Below are positions 61,171 through 64,000 of a stretch of DNA of 64,000 bases, in pieces. Made by a program: the position numbers and the translations under genes. The notes under the pieces were generated by a model. That model worked only from the letters and a program-made list of their open reading frames with translations, was not told the DNA's origin and ran no database searches. Origin of the DNA: Pseudomonadota bacterium (GTDB lineage: Bacteria > Pseudomonadota > Gammaproteobacteria > Steroidobacterales > SZUA-146); NCBI GenBank assembly GCA_039028935.1, contig JBCCHD010000002.1:97864-161863 (forward strand). The letters are read 5' to 3'. The first letter of the stretch is position 1; each line of letters begins with the position of its first letter.

Positions 61171-64000
61171 ATGGGAAACAAATTTGCGCCTCCTATATCA
61201 AATGATCACTCTTTGCCCATTGTGGACGGTGTAGACGACCCCGAGCGATGGCGAAAGTGTCTGTTCAATGTTATTTGCATTGCAACAGCGGCCGTACACC
61301 TAATTGCACCGTTTCTGTTTCTGGCCATCGCTGGGTACATGGCCAAAGTCTCTGGCATCTTGCTGGCGATCGGTATCACGGTTGGTGTGTTACCGCTGAT
61401 CAAAACAGTCAGTATCAAAACTCGCAGCTGGATTCTGTTTGCCGTGCTGCTGTGTACCGTTATTTCGGTACTGGTAACCCGCGGATTCGGTCCCTCATTC
61501 GGTAGCGGCTACCCACTTGTGCTGGTGGTTGCCGGCTTGTTGCTTGGCCGAGCGGCAATGATTTCAATGGTGGTTATAACCACCGTGGGTTTTTTGGTGG
61601 CGGGTTATGCGACCGATATCGGTCTACTGGCAATCAGCACGCCCGATCACGATCCGAGTGTGATGCGCAACTGGCTCAGCGCCACGGTGTTGTTTTCCGC
61701 GATTTGCCTGACGTTTGTCATCGTCGTTCGATACGTGACACGCGAAGTGAACAATCGCTACGCGAGCGCCCATCGCGAGCTTGCTCAAGCAAAATTGCTA
61801 CGAGAAGCGGCGATGCAGGCTCGGACGACGCGTCTTGGCGTAGAACGCGAGCTGAGACGCACACAAATAATTCAGGCCGTCGGGCAACTCTCAGGCGGGC
61901 TTGCCCATCTGTTTAACAACGCGCTGACCGTCGTGCGGTCTGCACTAGAAACTGTGCAGGTTGATGCGTCTGTCGAGAATCGGCAGCGTGCGAAAGAGCA
62001 GGTTCAGGATGCGTTTGACGGCACGCTAAAAGCCACCAGTGATCTCATGATTTTTAGCCGACGGGACGAACCGGATGCGAGACTGATCAATCTTGCGGAT
62101 GTGCTACGTGAGTTTTCGAGCACGCATGCTCACGTGGTGCCCAACGATGTCGATCTGCGTTTTCATTCGGTAGAGCAACTCAACGTTTTAATCGATCCCA
62201 AATCGTTTCAGCAAATGTTACTCAATCTGGTGCTCAATGCCGCCGAGGCGATCAGTCAGTCGGGTCAGATTCGAATAACGGCAGCGCTCTATCACGACAA
62301 AAACGAATCCACCATCACGCGGACCGTCTTGGCGATTGAAGATAACGGCCGCGGCATGAGTCCGGATTCCTTGGCAAGGGCGATCGACCCGTTTTACTCG
62401 CGCGACTCTGCTCGCAGTGGTCTGGGTCTCTCTGTTGCGCACGCCATCGCTGAACAAGCGGGCGGGGAATTGCGTTTAGAGAGCGATGAGGAATACGGCA
62501 CGCGAGCGCTGGTTATTCTACCTTTGGTATCACCTATTGTTTTTGCCGAGGTTGACCCAAACTCGATTTGGCCAACGTCGCATGTTCTTCACCGTCATGA
62601 GCTCGGTCCCCATCAGACCTCCGTCACACCTGACATAAATTGGTCGGGTGATACCCCCGACACCCCCCAATGGCAACACGAGGTAGTGGTTAAACTCGCT
62701 CGTGTCACCACAGGGGTAGTGGCGACTATTTTGACGGCTGTTGCGCTGTTACTGCCTCAGATGATTCCGGTCTTTTTAATCACAGGCGGCCCAGCGGTGA
62801 TCTTGACGTCGTTGTCCGGCTGGAAGAAAGACCTGTCGCCTCGCGTGTCGTTTATCCTCCTGATTGTGGCGCTCTCGTGGGTGGGCGTGACGATCGTCTT
62901 TGCCACGTCCTACACACTCGTATCCGCCATGATCGCGGTGGCCACCGCGGTGATCTGGGCGGCGTTGCTGGGTAAACGCTGGGACGGTCTCATTGCCCTG
63001 ATTGGCGTGACCGGTGCGCTGCTGTTAGCCGGCTATTTGCGTTCAGGACCGTTTTACTTACCACCACTGGCGAATGGCGATGTGTCGTTGGCGGCAAACT
63101 GGTACCGGTTTGCTCCGCAAGTCGCGTTGTTCGGGTTGATCCTGTCGCGCAGTGTGGTGGGCGTGCTGACACATACGGCCAACAGCGTTTTAGCCGAAAA
63201 AGATGCCTTGAAACGGGTCGAATCGATGCGCCTAAGAGAGGCCGAAGAAGGCGCCCGACTTCTGAAAATGGAATCACAACGAAACCGCTCTGAGCGCTCC
63301 GAGGTAGCGGGTCAGGCTGCCGGAACGGTTATTCACGATCTACGCAACGCGATACACGCCGTAGTAATGGCGTCTGACCTTCTGTCAGCCGACGATCTTT
63401 CCGACGAGCAGATTGCCGACGCCGTGTTAACGCTCGCGGACGCGGTCGATTACGCGGAGGCGCTTGCCACGCAATTTGACGGCGTGGGCCCAGGGGTGGG
63501 AAACGATGGTCGCTATCCCATCTATGACTTGTCTGCCAATGTCGATGTGGCCACCACGCTATTGCGGCGTATGCTGCCGGAGTCGATTACGCTCGAAGCG
63601 ACAATACAACCGGACGTCGCGGTACGTATCGGCAGCATGGCATTGCGTCGACTGCTGTTTAATCTTGTAACTAATGCACGAGATGCCATTGACGATGACG
63701 GCACGATTTCCCTGTCGTTAACCAAAAGCGGAAATACGGCTGTACTGAATGTCACCGACACCGGTTGTGGCATTACCGATGCGAAGCGAGATCGAATTTT
63801 CGAGCCGTTTTATACAACAAAGAAAGGCGGCATGGGCACAGGGCTTGGTCTTCATTTGGTGGCGGATATTATTAATGACAGCAACGGCACGCTCGACGTT
63901 CAGTCGCAGGTTGGTGTGGGAAGCTCATTCACCATTACGTGGCCCGCTGAAAAGGCGTCGGCAAAAACACCGCAACGCCTGAGCCAGGTCAGCACCGTGA
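61171..64000 (+). CDS. Tandem double sensor histidine kinase (partial, runs off right edge)
   Basis: An open frame of 943 codons from ATG at 61171 (GGGGAGG 2-3 bases upstream) to the window end without a stop. It holds two kinase units. Unit 1: several membrane helices (about 31-195), coiled coil, H-box GGLAHLFNNALTVV (His246; canonical AHDFNN has Asp, here Leu), N-box LNLVLNAAEAI (about 351), G1 DNGRGM (391), F DPFYS, G2 GLGLS (417). Unit 2: membrane helices (about 511-670), coiled coil, H-box GTVIHDLRNAIHAVV (His722), N-box FNLVTNARDAI (831), G1 DTGCGI (863), F FEPFYTTK, G2 GTGLGL (889-894). A further C-terminal domain such as a receiver may follow. Confidence 0.92.
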   Translation, partial: MGNKFAPPISNDHSLPIVDGVDDPERWRKCLFNVICIATAAVHLIAPFLFLAIAGYMAKVSGILLAIGITVGVLPLIKTVSIKTRSWILFAVLLCTVISVLVTRGFGPSFGSGYPLVLVVAGLLLGRAAMISMVVITTVGFLVAGYATDIGLLAISTPDHDPSVMRNWLSATVLFSAICLTFVIVVRYVTREVNNRYASAHRELAQAKLLREAAMQARTTRLGVERELRRTQIIQAVGQLSGGLAHLFNNALTVVRSALETVQVDASVENRQRAKEQVQDAFDGTLKATSDLMIFSRRDEPDARLINLADVLREFSSTHAHVVPNDVDLRFHSVEQLNVLIDPKSFQQMLLNLVLNAAEAISQSGQIRITAALYHDKNESTITRTVLAIEDNGRGMSPDSLARAIDPFYSRDSARSGLGLSVAHAIAEQAGGELRLESDEEYGTRALVILPLVSPIVFAEVDPNSIWPTSHVLHRHELGPHQTSVTPDINWSGDTPDTPQWQHEVVVKLARVTTGVVATILTAVALLLPQMIPVFLITGGPAVILTSLSGWKKDLSPRVSFILLIVALSWVGVTIVFATSYTLVSAMIAVATAVIWAALLGKRWDGLIALIGVTGALLLAGYLRSGPFYLPPLANGDVSLAANWYRFAPQVALFGLILSRSVVGVLTHTANSVLAEKDALKRVESMRLREAEEGARLLKMESQRNRSERSEVAGQAAGTVIHDLRNAIHAVVMASDLLSADDLSDEQIADAVLTLADAVDYAEALATQFDGVGPGVGNDGRYPIYDLSANVDVATTLLRRMLPESITLEATIQPDVAVRIGSMALRRLLFNLVTNARDAIDDDGTISLSLTKSGNTAVLNVTDTGCGITDAKRDRIFEPFYTTKKGGMGTGLGLHLVADIINDSNGTLDVQSQVGVGSSFTITWPAEKASAKTPQRLSQVSTV

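Overview
The window looks like chromosomal DNA from a free-living, probably marine, gammaproteobacterium of moderately high GC. The evidence is gene order: a divergent LysM lipoprotein beside def-fmt-rsmB, then DUF4390-ntrY-ntrX, and separately priA-argS-SPOR in the order seen in pseudomonads. The many lipoproteins and secreted proteins carrying calcium-type repeats fit this. I saw no CRISPR array, rRNA or tRNA. I cannot name the species.

Layout. 1-10.3 kb: a DUF4401/GDYXXLXY membrane pair, a SnoaL-like lipoprotein divergent from a LysR regulator, a small secreted EF-hand protein, a GFA-family protein, an MFS exporter, a LemA-DUF2207 pair, an amidinotransferase-fold enzyme and a LysM lipoprotein. 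10.5-17.6 kb: protein N-terminus processing and initiation (def, fmt), 16S rRNA methylation (rsmB), DUF4390, and an NtrY/NtrX-like two-component pair whose regulator has a degenerate AAA+ domain. 18-25.2 kb: two very large convergent secreted beta-propeller paralogues. 25.4-32.6 kb: an acyltransferase-SGNH protein, two thioredoxin-fold proteins, a large secreted adhesin-like protein, a DUF1624 membrane protein and a DoxX-like protein. 32.6-42 kb: an alpha/beta hydrolase without the usual nucleophile, a CapA lipoprotein, SPOR protein, argS, priA (with a cluster of four DnaA boxes upstream), an SDR, an HNH nuclease and a flap-type exonuclease. 42-46.2 kb: lipocalin/DUF6134/DUF2878 and an OmpR-type two-component system. 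46.5-51.9 kb: small proteins, then a GldA-GldF-GldG-DUF4340 ABC operon. 52-55.6 kb: a secreted dockerin-like protein, a DUF4198 protein behind a Zur-like operator, and an S41 peptidase. 55.8-60.4 kb: an A+T-richer accessory island with an N-terminally truncated RHS toxin-like protein, a candidate immunity gene, small fragments, a lipoprotein and an IS3-like transposase remnant. 60.4-64 kb: a DUF1348 protein and a sensor kinase running off the right edge that carries two complete membrane-plus-kinase modules in one chain.

The most unusual points are the tandem double histidine kinase, the DnaA-box cluster in front of priA, the dockerin-like PGP-tail domain shared by four proteins (in one case inserted inside an RHS shell), the RHS/immunity island, and the degenerate NtrX. 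The domain calls come from reading motifs; no database search was possible.
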